Source: CALJFL01 sp963669435
GTDB taxonomy: Bacteria > Pseudomonadota > Gammaproteobacteria > Pseudomonadales > Halieaceae
DNA: 64,000 nucleotides
Reading direction: 5' to 3'
Assembly: GCA_963669435.1 (NCBI GenBank)
Contig: OY770025.1
Coordinates: forward strand, 3,844,001-3,908,000
Shown: piece by piece, positions 38,254 to 47,068 of the stretch
Layout: every line of letters begins with the position of its first letter
Numbering within the stretch: position 1 is the stretch's first letter
Made by a program: the position numbers and the translations under genes
The notes under the pieces: generated by a model
Told to the model about the DNA's origin: nothing
Databases searched by the model: none
The model's input: only the letters and a program-made list of their open reading frames with translations

Positions 38254-38622
38254 TTGAATAAGACCATGAAAAACCTGGCTCCCCACATCTACCGACAACG
38301 CCTGCTGATAGAAGGCCTCTACGAGCACGAAGTCTCCGTAGAAGATATCCTCCAATTCTTCGAGACGATCCTCGACGGACTCGATATGACCGCCGCCGGC
38401 GATCCCATCGTCAATTCGTCCCTTGGCAAAGGCAAACTGGAAAACCAGGGCATTGAGGCCTTTATCCCACTCATCGAATCCGGCATTGCACTCTATACGT
38501 GGGAGTCATCCAAATTTCTGTCGCTGATTATCTACACCTGCAAACCCTATGATGACGATACAGCACTGGAGGTCACCCGGTCATTTTTCGGCCTGACCGA
38601 AATACAGTCCAAGACATTTTGA
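38254..38622 (+). CDS. SpeD-like small protein (AdoMet decarboxylase fold), copy 1
   Basis: 122 residues, the length of single-chain bacterial AdoMet decarboxylases (class 1b SpeD). The segment IESGIALYTWES, near residues 80-91, aligns with the SESHxxIHTWPE block where the Ser becomes the catalytic pyruvoyl group. The Ser and the later YTC cysteine are kept, but both histidines are replaced (Gly and Tyr). So the fold is likely but normal decarboxylation is doubtful. TTG 38254 has GGGA nine bases upstream; ATG 38266 is an alternative. A closely related second copy without a start lies at 39751. Confidence 0.7.
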   Translation: MNKTMKNLAPHIYRQRLLIEGLYEHEVSVEDILQFFETILDGLDMTAAGDPIVNSSLGKGKLENQGIEAFIPLIESGIALYTWESSKFLSLIIYTCKPYDDDTALEVTRSFFGLTEIQSKTF

Positions 38623-39247
38623 TTAACTGGAATTGGCGAGGGAATTATTTCGTTAGGGGGCTATTCTATAAAAAGCATTGCTCACCTTGCTCTGATTGTC
38701 GGGACGTCTTGCGTGTATGCCTGTCAAAATACGTGGTTGTAGTTTATATACGGCGAGTTACCCGGGCTTCCACCAAAGTATCAACTCGCGTCATTTGTAA
38801 GTAACCCTTTAACGAGCGACGCAATAAAGCAGTAATCTATAGGACGAATTATTGTGCTCCGCTCTGCGGTGGAAGAAATGCGATTCTACTCATCTATAAA
38901 AGTGGGTGTTGGCAACAAGCTGGATATGCCTGTACATCGGTTTCTTAGCTCAATCGCACCGGCGAGGGAATAACTCGACAGCAGCTTTCCGGAGTGTCTC
39001 TGCTATCTGTAAACCGCTCCTCAATTTAAAGCGGTCAGATCCGAATTACTGTTCAACTGACACCTTAAATAAAACGGAAATGCGTGCGTGTTCTGTTATT
39101 TTTCGGTTGATTCGGCAAAATGCGACTAGACTACTAACTACGGTTAATCAGGCGAACATACTGTATTCGCCAAAGAATCGATAGGTATCCGAAATGATCA
39201 AAACTCAAGGTTTAGATATTTCTGGGCTTTGCGAGGATGGCACTAAG
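38623..39247. other. Gene-poor stretch between the SpeD-like copy and a secreted ORF
   Basis: About 570-620 bases. Open frames of 61 and 92 codons are present, but they lack family signs and good ribosome sites. I saw no tRNA, insertion sequence or terminator. This kind of gap is typical of the accessory stretch. Confidence 0.45.
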
Positions 39248-39673
39248 ATGAACGATTTTCTGCTCAGTAGGCATAGATTGCACATTTTAGTATCCGCCTA
39301 TTTAGTGATTATCTCATCGCTAATGACAGTGGCCCACGCGCAGGACCGAGTCCTTTTTATTCCCATTAAGGACGATCCTCCCGTCAGGCTTTACTATGGT
39401 TCGGTCACGGGTGCCGGCACTCTCGAAACTGGCAATATTGAGTCAGCCAGCCGGTCGAGTACGGGGAGATATACATTGGAAACAGGCGAAACCGTATCCG
39501 GCTGCGCAGTTACTGTAACAAAGGGATCGCAAAGCGGAGGGAGCTCAAATACTTATGGGAACGTTAATGCTACCGTACCGGCCACAGGCACCGCAATCAG
39601 TGTTTCAACGCGCGATTCCGGCGGCGTCCTGAATAATACCGACTTCCATTTCATCGCAATATGCCCTCGCTGA
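39248..39673 (+). CDS. Small secreted hypothetical protein
   Basis: 141 residues from ATG 39248, chosen because a signal peptide then begins at once (MNDFLLSRHRLH, hydrophobic core, TVAHAQD cleavage). ATG 39194 would add 18 residues before it. The mature part is rich in Gly, Ser and Thr (GYxTLETGE, SQSGGSSNTYG) and ends in DFHFIAICPR. It has one Cys near the middle and one near the end. Not recognised; exported, probably periplasmic or outside the cell. Confidence 0.5.
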   Translation: MNDFLLSRHRLHILVSAYLVIISSLMTVAHAQDRVLFIPIKDDPPVRLYYGSVTGAGTLETGNIESASRSSTGRYTLETGETVSGCAVTVTKGSQSGGSSNTYGNVNATVPATGTAISVSTRDSGGVLNNTDFHFIAICPR

Positions 39674-39750
39674 CGCTGGTCTAAGGCGCAGTGAAAGCCA
39701 CCGATATCGCCACCTGAGCGATGCGAGAGTATGTTGAGCTAGCGGAGTGA

Positions 39751-40098
39751 TACATACACCACATCTACCGACAACGCCTGCTGGTAGAAGGCCTGTACGA
39801 GCGCGAAGTCTCCGAAGTAGATATCCTCCAGTTCTTCGAGACGATTCTCGATGGACTCGATATGACCGCTGCCGGTGACCCCATCGTCAATTCTTCCCTT
39901 GGCAAAGGCAAGCTTGAAAACCAGGGCATCGAGGCATTTATCCCGCTGATTGAATCCGGCATTGCACTCTATACCTGGGAATCCTCCAAATTCCTGTCCC
40001 TGATCATCTATACCTGCAAACCCTATGATGACGATACAGCATTGGATATCACCCGGTCATTCTTCGGCCTGACTGGGATTCAATCCAAGGCATTTTGA
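39751..40098 (+). pseudogene. SpeD-like copy 2, no start codon
   Basis: An in-frame TGA (39748-39750) is followed by an open frame that matches copy 1 from its HIYRQR segment to the stop: about 93% identical residues, including IESGIALYTWES. The first in-frame ATG is at 39862, inside the domain. Most base differences from copy 1 are at silent third positions. An unusual AUA at 39754, with GGAG six bases before it, is the only start-like codon upstream. It is either a recent 5'-truncated pseudogene or uses a start I cannot see. Confidence 0.6.
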
Positions 40099-40265
40099 TA
40101 AATAGAAATGGGAGCAGATTTATTTTCTTCGGCTTCGAAGAGTCTGAGCGCGTTGTGTTTTTCTTCAGGCCATTACACTGAGTGGTATTTTAGCGGGATG
40201 GAGCGCGTTTATTTTTTTTGTCTTTGTCTAGCTCCTTGCCAAGCGTTAAGTGATCACGGCTTACA

Positions 40266-40910
40266 ATGAAAATTGATTGTTCGACTGTGATCTTTGATCT
40301 CGACGGCACCCTTAGCGATCCAAGCCTCGGAATCGTGAGATGTTTTAATCATGCGTTACAGACTCATGGCTTTACTACGGTTTCTGAGAGGATGATTGAA
40401 AGGGAGATTGGTCCTCCCCTGGACGAAACGTTTAAAAAGCTTGTGCCCGGTGTTGATGACGCAAGCGTCACAGAGTTAATAACAAGTTATCGGGAGCGTT
40501 ATGCGGATGAGGGATACGCAGAGAACAAAATGTATCCTGGAGTACCCGACGCTCTTAAAGAACTTAGCGACTCCCGGATTCCCCTTGGTGTATGTACATC
40601 AAAAAGGGCCGACTTTGCCGAGAAGATTTTGTCTCTTTTTGGGCTGAAGGAGTATTTTTCCTTTGTCGATGGCGGTGATGTGGGTATTACTAAGGCTTCG
40701 CAGTTAGCGGGATTACTGCACTCCAAAGCCATAGATGGTGGCGCCGTTATGGTAGGTGACCGTGCAATAGACATTTGGTCTGCGCAGACCAATGGTTTGC
40801 GATCGATTGGGGTTCTATGGGGGTTTGGAGACTATGCCGAACTTTCGGCCGCTTCGCCTTCGTACATTCTCGATAAAGTGGAAGAACTTCCCAGGGTATT
40901 CATTTGCTGA
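40266..40910 (+). CDS. HAD-superfamily phosphatase (Gph/PGP-like)
   Basis: 214 residues. HAD motif I is FDLDGTLSD (Asp11, Asp13), motif II is VCTSKR, and motif III/IV is VMVGDRAIDIWSA. The cap is helical, as in phosphoglycolate phosphatase and beta-phosphoglucomutase relatives. The substrate is unknown; phosphoglycolate or a pyrophosphate is plausible. It lies at the right end of the accessory stretch and could be cargo or a normal resident. Confidence 0.85.
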   Translation: MKIDCSTVIFDLDGTLSDPSLGIVRCFNHALQTHGFTTVSERMIEREIGPPLDETFKKLVPGVDDASVTELITSYRERYADEGYAENKMYPGVPDALKELSDSRIPLGVCTSKRADFAEKILSLFGLKEYFSFVDGGDVGITKASQLAGLLHSKAIDGGAVMVGDRAIDIWSAQTNGLRSIGVLWGFGDYAELSAASPSYILDKVEELPRVFIC

Positions 40911-41071
40911 GAAATAGATTGATACGAATTTATTTGATTAGTTAGTCAGTCTGTGAAATACATCGTTCCCCTCATACAACGGCGCGTAGCCCCAGGTGTT
41001 TTACGAACGGGAGGGAATCCCGAGGACTAAGCGGCGTATGGAAGTGCTCACAGCCAACGGAATCACCGGAT

Positions 41072-42190
41072 TTAGTTTGTTGGAGTGATATCAACAATAG
41101 TGGGTTCGCGGTTCCCGCTGGTTTCGAAGACAACCATTTCATCGCCCATTGCGGCGAAATCGATTTTCTTCATATCGACCTTGTGTACTGTTCTGTCGTA
41201 CATGGTGTGGTAGTAGTAGACGAGGTTTTGAGAATCGCTCGCGGTTGTAATCTGGGTAGCGCTGTAGAGCAAGTCATCTGATTGCACGTTGTCTTGCGCA
41301 CCTTCGGCAGCATCGGCGGGAATGTTGAAGTTGTCGAGAATACGGAAAGCCTCACGTACCGTGTCGTAGCCACCGCTGGTATTACGCGCTGTTTGGGAAA
41401 ACGCCACTGCTCTCACAAAACGCGATGGGGGCGTAAAGTCACCGGGTAAGCCGATCATGCCACTGCCCGCACCGAGGGGTGCAAAGGCTACACCGCCCGC
41501 TTCAACTTCAGGTAGACCAATAGCAGATAGATTGACGTAGTTGTTGAGATTCGTCATGTGCCAGTCGTAGTTTGGCGAGTTGGTGATAACACCCAGGGGT
41601 GCATCGAAGACTGTGAGTTCTCCATCAATGTATTCAATGACGATTCTTCCGCCAAATCGATCCGCCACCAGCATGTGGAAGGGAAATGGAAATCCGAGGG
41701 TTTCATCGATCACGCCGACTACGCGAACCTGCGCAAGGCCAGCACGCACTTCATCGACTGTTTCGAATAGCGACAACGTATAGCTGGCCAAAAGGTCACC
41801 CGGAATAGTGTCTTTCGCAAGTTCAGGGCGATACTCCTGATACTCGGTGAAACCTGGTAGATAAAATAATCCCGCGGTTAGACCAGCCTCGTTGATTCCG
41901 TCTGCAGGGGCACCGTGATCGAGCATGCTGATCCCGACCATACCGAATCGGCCTGTCCATGTGGCGCCTTCCTTGCCGTCCGGCAGTTTCCCGGCGCTGT
42001 ATTGGTAGCCCCGCGGAATGATGTTGATTTTTGTTTCGAGATCGAACGGCCCCCATTCAGCCGTTCGGGCGCGAATGATGCTGCCGTCTGCACCAATCAA
42101 CATGATGCCAGTGCAGGCCCACACCGTCGACGCCGACAGAACAACACTCATCACGGTAAGGGTTGTGGCTTTTAGAAATCTCTGGAACAT
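41072..42190 (-). CDS. Choloylglycine hydrolase-family (Ntn) amidase
   Basis: 372 residues from ATG 42190. A signal peptide ends at ...STVWA and the next residue is Cys26, the N-terminal nucleophile of the choloylglycine/penicillin V acylase family. EWGPFD, EYIDGELTVFDAPLGVITNSP and NLNNYVNLS are typical substrate-pocket blocks. Such enzymes cleave linear amides: bile salts, penicillin V, or acyl-homoserine lactones in some bacteria. Location is periplasmic. An upstream frame from 42454 reads through the acnB terminator and is not used. Confidence 0.88.
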   Translation of the reverse strand: MFQRFLKATTLTVMSVVLSASTVWACTGIMLIGADGSIIRARTAEWGPFDLETKINIIPRGYQYSAGKLPDGKEGATWTGRFGMVGISMLDHGAPADGINEAGLTAGLFYLPGFTEYQEYRPELAKDTIPGDLLASYTLSLFETVDEVRAGLAQVRVVGVIDETLGFPFPFHMLVADRFGGRIVIEYIDGELTVFDAPLGVITNSPNYDWHMTNLNNYVNLSAIGLPEVEAGGVAFAPLGAGSGMIGLPGDFTPPSRFVRAVAFSQTARNTSGGYDTVREAFRILDNFNIPADAAEGAQDNVQSDDLLYSATQITTASDSQNLVYYYHTMYDRTVHKVDMKKIDFAAMGDEMVVFETSGNREPTIVDITPTN

Positions 42191-42314
42191 CACATTGATT
42201 CTCCGTTTTTTGATACTGCAAAGAATAGTAGCAATCGCCAATGAAGAAAATACGACAAACAGACTTCTGCGGTGTGTAGCAAGCGCAGACTTCCGAATGC
42301 ACCGAGTAAAGAAC

Positions 42315-42341
42315 AAAAAAACCCGGCCAAGGCCGGGTTTT
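42315..42341 (-). terminator. Rho-independent terminator of acnB
   Basis: On the minus strand, an 11-base stem AAAACCCGGCC with loop TT and arm GGCCGGGTTTT is followed by more T residues. It lies about 35 bases past the acnB stop. Confidence 0.9.
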
Positions 42342-42374
42342 CTCATACGGGCCGCTGCCCGGAGGGTCAGTGGA

Positions 42375-44996
42375 TCAAGTCCCAGTCTTAACCTCACTAA
42401 TCTCCACTGCCGCAATCCGCGCGCCTTCTTCCGCAGACTTCTGGAACTCCACAATCTGGTCGAAGTTCATATAGCGGTAGATTTCGTCGGACATGGCGTC
42501 CAGGTTCTGGGCGTACTCCATGTATTCGGCGGGCGTTGGCAGTTTGCCCAGTACCGCACCCACTGAAGCGAGTTCAGCCGAGGTCAGGTAAACGTTAGCG
42601 CCGTCACCGAGGCGGTTGGGGAAGTTGCGGGTGGACGTGGACAGCACCGTTGAGTTGGCCGCAACGCGCGCCTGGTTGCCCATGCACAGTGAACAGCCAG
42701 GCATTTCGGTGCGCGCACCGGCTTTGCCGAAGATGTTGTAGTAACCTTCTTCCATCAGGAGGTGCTCGTCCATGCGCGTGGGGGGCACAATCCACATGCG
42801 GGTGGAGATGGTGCCTTTGTGCTGCTCCAGCAATTTCCCCGCAGCGCGGAAGTGGCCGATGTTGGTCATGCAACTGCCAATGAAGACTTCGTCGACGGCA
42901 TCGCCCGCCACTTGTGAAAGCAGGCGTGCATCGTCCGGATCGTTGGGCGCACAGACGATGGGCTCAGTCACTTCGGCCAGGTCGATTTCAATGACTGCGG
43001 TGTACTCTGCGTCCTTGTCTGCTTCCAGCAGCTCGGGGTTGGCCAGCCACTCTTCCATCTTGCGCGCGCGGCGTTCCAGGGTGCGAGCATCGCCATAGCC
43101 TTCGGCGATCATGGAGCGCAGCAGCACGATGTTGGAGCGCAGGTATTCAGCGATGGTGTCCTCATCCAGGGCGATGGTACAACCGGCGGCAGAACGCTCG
43201 GCAGAGGCATCTGAAAGCTCAAAGGCCTGCTCCACGGTCAGGCCGCTTAAACCTTCAATTTCGAGAATACGGCCGGAGAAGATGTTCTTCTTGCCCTTTT
43301 TCTCAACGGTCAGCAGGCCTTGTTGAATTCCGTAGTAGGGAATGGCATGTACCAGGTCACGCAGGGTGATGCCGGGCTGCATTTCGCCCTTGAAGCGCAC
43401 CAGTACAGACTCGGGCATATCCAGCGGCATTACACCAGTAGCCGCGGCAAACGCTACCAGGCCGGAACCGGCGGGGAAAGAAATGCCCATGGGGAAACGG
43501 GTGTGCGAATCACCGCCGGTGCCGACGGTGTCGGGCAGCAGCATACGGTTCAGCCAGGAATGGATGATGCCGTCGCCGGGGCGCAGTGACACACCGCCGC
43601 GGGTCATGATGAAGTCCGGCAGTGAGTGCTGGGTGTCGATATCCACGGGCTTGGGATAGGCCGCGGTGTGGCAGAACGACTGCATGGTCAGATCTGCCGA
43701 GAAGCCCAGGCAGGCCAGGTCTTTCAGTTCGTCGCGGGTCATTGGGCCGGTAGTGTCCTGGGAGCCCACGGTGGTCATGCGCGGCTCGCAGTAGGTGCCG
43801 GGACGAATGCCGTCGGTACCGCAGGCGCGGCCCACCATCTTCTGGGCCAGGGTAAAGCCCTTATCGCTGGCTTCGGGTGACTCGGGTGTACGGAACTGGT
43901 CCGGTGCACCCATGCCCAATGCTTCGCGTGCGCGGGTGGTCAGCCCACGGCCAATAATCAGGTTGATGCGGCCGCCGGCGCGCACTTCGTCCAGCAATAC
44001 GTCGGACTTGAGTTCAAATTCGCTCAGTACATCACCAGACTCGGACAGGATCTTGCCGTCGTATGGGCGGATTTCGATCACATCGCCCATGCCCAGGTCG
44101 TCGACGGGCGCCTCAAATACCAGTGCGCCGGCGTCTTCCATGGTGTTGTAGAAAATTGGTGCAACCTTGCCGCCAATACAGATGCCGCCGCCTCGCTTGT
44201 TGGGTACACCGGGAATGTCGTCGCCGAAGAACCACAACACGGAGTTGGTGGCAGACTTACGGGATGAACCCGTACCGACCACGTCACCGACGAAGGCCAC
44301 GGGCAGGTCCTTGTTCTGAATGTCTTCGATCTGCTTCATCGGACCTTTGACGCCGTGCTCTTCCGGCTCCAGGCCGTCGCGGGTCATTTTGTAGGCCGCC
44401 AGGGCGTGCAGGGGAATGTCGGGACGCGACCAGGCGTCTGGGGCCGGGGACAGGTCGTCAGTGTTGGTTTCGCCGGTGACCTTGAACACGGCAACCTTGA
44501 TGGATTCGGGCACTTCATCGCGCTCGGTGAACCATTCGGCGTCAGCCCAGGATTGCATCACGGCTTTCGCGTTGTCATTGCCACCCTCGGCCAGTTCCGC
44601 CACGTCGTGGAAAGCTTCGAACATCAGCAGGGTGTGCTTGAGTTCCGTGGCGGCCAGTTCGCCCAGCGTATCGTCAGTCAGCAGGCCCACCAGGGTCTCG
44701 ATGTTGTAGCCGCCGTGCATGTTGCCGAGCAGGGCGATGGCCTTGGGCGCATCGATCAGTGCACAGCTGGATTCGCCCTTGGCGATAGCAGAGAGAAAGC
44801 CCGCTTTCACGTAAGCGGCCTCGTCAACACCCGGTGGTACCCGGTTGCTGATCAGGTCCAGCAGGAACTCTTCCTCACCCGCGGGTGGATTTTGCAGTAA
44901 CTCAACCAGGCCGGCAGTCTGCTCGGCGCTGAGGGGTTTGGGGGGAATGTTCTGGCTGGCGCGTTCGGCCACGTGTTCGCGGTAAGCTTCAAGCAC
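42375..44996 (-). CDS. acnB: Bifunctional aconitate hydratase 2 / 2-methylisocitrate dehydratase
   Basis: TCA-cycle isomerisation of citrate to isocitrate; also acts in the methylcitrate route. 873 residues, normal for AcnB. The N-terminal HEAT-like domain (MLEAYREHVAER) precedes a swivelling domain, then the [4Fe-4S] core with IGSCMTNIGHFRAAG and PGCSLCMGNQARV. Transcribed from a promoter within 44997-45185, divergent from the DUF1289 gene. Confidence 0.96.
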   Translation of the reverse strand: MLEAYREHVAERASQNIPPKPLSAEQTAGLVELLQNPPAGEEEFLLDLISNRVPPGVDEAAYVKAGFLSAIAKGESSCALIDAPKAIALLGNMHGGYNIETLVGLLTDDTLGELAATELKHTLLMFEAFHDVAELAEGGNDNAKAVMQSWADAEWFTERDEVPESIKVAVFKVTGETNTDDLSPAPDAWSRPDIPLHALAAYKMTRDGLEPEEHGVKGPMKQIEDIQNKDLPVAFVGDVVGTGSSRKSATNSVLWFFGDDIPGVPNKRGGGICIGGKVAPIFYNTMEDAGALVFEAPVDDLGMGDVIEIRPYDGKILSESGDVLSEFELKSDVLLDEVRAGGRINLIIGRGLTTRAREALGMGAPDQFRTPESPEASDKGFTLAQKMVGRACGTDGIRPGTYCEPRMTTVGSQDTTGPMTRDELKDLACLGFSADLTMQSFCHTAAYPKPVDIDTQHSLPDFIMTRGGVSLRPGDGIIHSWLNRMLLPDTVGTGGDSHTRFPMGISFPAGSGLVAFAAATGVMPLDMPESVLVRFKGEMQPGITLRDLVHAIPYYGIQQGLLTVEKKGKKNIFSGRILEIEGLSGLTVEQAFELSDASAERSAAGCTIALDEDTIAEYLRSNIVLLRSMIAEGYGDARTLERRARKMEEWLANPELLEADKDAEYTAVIEIDLAEVTEPIVCAPNDPDDARLLSQVAGDAVDEVFIGSCMTNIGHFRAAGKLLEQHKGTISTRMWIVPPTRMDEHLLMEEGYYNIFGKAGARTEMPGCSLCMGNQARVAANSTVLSTSTRNFPNRLGDGANVYLTSAELASVGAVLGKLPTPAEYMEYAQNLDAMSDEIYRYMNFDQIVEFQKSAEEGARIAAVEISEVKTGT

Positions 44997-45185
44997 GTTG
45001 GGCTCCTCTAGTCGGCTGGTCAGCCCTGGCGGAATGCGCGGGGCTTGGGTCGTTGTAAATCGGGTGCGAAGTATAGCTCAGCTGGGGAATAAGATAAATA
45101 AATCAACCGCTTATATCGTGCATTCACAAAGTTGATAACGTACACTGGCCGCTGTTTTGCTGCCCCTGCCCATTTGCTCCAAGCC

Positions 45186-45659
45186 ATGCTAGATCAAACC
45201 GTGAAAACCCCTTGTATCGGTGTCTGTTCGACCGGCATTGGCGATACCGTGTGTCGCGGTTGTAAGCGGTTTTCCCATGAGGTAATCAACTGGAACAGTT
45301 ATTCGGTTGAGCAAAAGCACGTGATTGATCAGCGCCTGTCAGGCTTTTTGTCCCAGTGTGTGAAAAACAAGTTGCAGGTGACCGACGCGGCTTTGCTGAA
45401 GTGGCAGTTAGAGGTGCAGCAAATCGCTTTTACCAGCCACCACGATGAGTACTGCTGGGTGTACAGCCTGATCAAGGCCGGGGCCAGCCAGATTGATGTT
45501 CCGTCAGAGTTTGGCTTTGAAGTGGACATGGCGTACAGGGATACACCGCTCACTGAGCTGCGGGAGCAGATTGACCAGGAGTTTTATACCCTGTCTCAGG
45601 CGCACTATGACCGCTACATGCGCACCGCAGACCTGTTCACCGAGGCAGACAAGGCGTGA
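45186..45659 (+). CDS. DUF1289-domain protein with C-terminal extension
   Basis: 157 residues from ATG 45186. The N-terminal cysteine cluster PCIGVCSTGIGDTVCRGCKR (C-x3-C-x9-C-x2-C) is the DUF1289 signature. Typical family members are about 60-80 residues, so the last 80 are an extension (HHDEYCWVYSLIKAGAS). Function unknown, probably metal binding. It overlaps miaE by four bases, suggesting a role linked to tRNA modification. Confidence 0.8.
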   Translation: MLDQTVKTPCIGVCSTGIGDTVCRGCKRFSHEVINWNSYSVEQKHVIDQRLSGFLSQCVKNKLQVTDAALLKWQLEVQQIAFTSHHDEYCWVYSLIKAGASQIDVPSEFGFEVDMAYRDTPLTELREQIDQEFYTLSQAHYDRYMRTADLFTEADKA

Positions 45660-46270
45660 CCGCCACCGACATTAGCCATATCAACGACTTCCTGCGCTGT
45701 CCCACGCCGCCTGCTTGGATCAACTGGGCGCTGCAGAATCCGGCGTTGATGTTGATTGATCATGCCAACTGCGAAAAGAAAGCGGCGTCCACAGCACTTA
45801 ACCTGATCTATCGCTACGTCGATAACTTCACCCTGCTCGGCAAAATGTCGCGCCTGGCGCGCGAAGAGTTGCGCCACTTTGAGCAGGTCATAGCGCTACT
45901 CAAGCGCCGCGATATTCCTTATATGCAGATTTCTGCTTCGCGCTATGCCGGCGCCCTACGTGACGAGGTGCGCACGGCGGAGCCTCACCGGCTGGTGGAT
46001 ACGCTGTTGGTCGGCGCGGTGATCGAGGCCCGCTCCTGCGAACGCTTTGCTGCCCTGGTGCCGGTGCTGGACGAGGAGTTGGCGGAGTTCTACGCCTCGC
46101 TGCTTAAGTCCGAATCACGGCACTTTATGGATTACCTGAAGCTGGCAGAGACTGCGGCGGAAGCGGGAGAGGTGGAGTCGCGACTTGAGGTGATTTTAGC
46201 GGCTGAGCAACAGCTGATTGAGTCTGAAGACGCGGAATTTCGCTTCCACAGCGGTGTCTCGAAGGCGTAA
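45656..46270 (+). CDS. miaE: tRNA 2-methylthio-N6-isopentenyladenosine hydroxylase
   Basis: Di-iron oxygenase that hydroxylates ms2i6A37 in tRNA. 204 residues. Carboxylate and histidine ligands are visible in the EELRHFEQV, EARSCERF and SESRHFMDY helices, the E-x2-H patterns of the ferritin-like fold. The start is GTG at 45656, overlapping the DUF1289 stop. It converges on lpxH with 26 bases between. Confidence 0.92.
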   Translation: MTATDISHINDFLRCPTPPAWINWALQNPALMLIDHANCEKKAASTALNLIYRYVDNFTLLGKMSRLAREELRHFEQVIALLKRRDIPYMQISASRYAGALRDEVRTAEPHRLVDTLLVGAVIEARSCERFAALVPVLDEELAEFYASLLKSESRHFMDYLKLAETAAEAGEVESRLEVILAAEQQLIESEDAEFRFHSGVSKA

Positions 46271-46271
46271 A

Positions 46272-46305
46272 AATAGCTTTAGATTGGCCTTTTAAGCTAT
46301 TGTTT
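46272..46305. terminator. Bidirectional terminator-like hairpin between miaE and lpxH
   Basis: AATAGCTT at 46272-46279 pairs with AAGCTATT at 46294-46301, loop 14 bases. A and T runs on the two sides would serve both convergent genes. The lpxH stop lies inside the right arm. Confidence 0.5.
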
Positions 46306-47013
46306 TATATAGAAATTAATTAGCTCTGTAGAATCTACTTTAGCTTCGATATACCAGCCCTGTTGATCCCAGTCGCCAAGTACCCAGCGCTTGCCCGCTT
46401 CCAATTGATGGGAGTTCGGTCGGTGGGTATGGCCGTGGATTAATTGCGCCACATTGTGTTCGCCCATCACCCGGCTAACCTCTTTGGCAGAGACGTCCAT
46501 AATGTCTTCGGCCTTATTGCTACCCGCGTCCTTGCTGATTGCGCGCAGTTGCGCGGCAATCTGGCGCCGCTCTTCCAATGACTTTGCCATCAACTCGGCC
46601 TGCCAGCCCGGGTCACGCGCCATTACCCGGAATTTCTGGTACTCGGTATCGTCGGTGCACAGGCTGTCGCCGTGCATCAGCAGCGTAGGTGTGCCGTAAA
46701 GGTCGATCAGCGTCGGATCGGGGAGCAGGGTGGCGCCAATGCGCTGGCAGAATGCCTCGCCCATCAGGAAGTCGCGGTTACCCTGCATTACGAAGAGTGC
46801 GGGCCCCTGGGCGGAAAAATCCTTGAGCAGTGCGGTCAATTCTTCGGCCAGCGCTGAATCGTCGTCATCGCCCAGCCAGGCCTCCACCAGGTCGCCCAGG
46901 ATGTAAAGCGCTTCACAGTCTGTAGCTGTGTCGAGAAACTCGCGCAGGGCCGCCGTGGTAGCCGGGCGCGAGCTATCCAGGTGCAGGTCGGAGATAAACA
47001 GCGTGCGGGACAT
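46297..47013 (-). CDS. lpxH: UDP-2,3-diacylglucosamine diphosphatase
   Basis: Hydrolyses UDP-2,3-diacylglucosamine to lipid X in lipid A synthesis at the inner membrane. 238 residues, a calcineurin-like metallophosphatase with SDLHL (Asp9, His11), ILGDLVEAWLGDDD, QGNRDF, MHGDSL and HGHTHRP. It lies 55 bases downstream of ppiB on the same strand, a usual pairing. Confidence 0.94.
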   Translation of the reverse strand: MSRTLFISDLHLDSSRPATTAALREFLDTATDCEALYILGDLVEAWLGDDDDSALAEELTALLKDFSAQGPALFVMQGNRDFLMGEAFCQRIGATLLPDPTLIDLYGTPTLLMHGDSLCTDDTEYQKFRVMARDPGWQAELMAKSLEERRQIAAQLRAISKDAGSNKAEDIMDVSAKEVSRVMGEHNVAQLIHGHTHRPNSHQLEAGKRWVLGDWDQQGWYIEAKVDSTELINFYIKQ

Positions 47014-47068
47014 GTGCTTGCCGAACGCGGGAGGCTAGATCGCCTTAGGCTGGCTAAACTTCTTCTTC

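Noticed and set aside
38619..39184. Short frames of 61 and 92 codons
   Set aside because: No ribosome sites, signal or domain patterns; likely chance.
42191..42454. N-terminal extension of the Ntn amidase frame
   Set aside because: It reads through the acnB terminator and places about 88 basic residues before a normal signal peptide; ATG 42190 fits.
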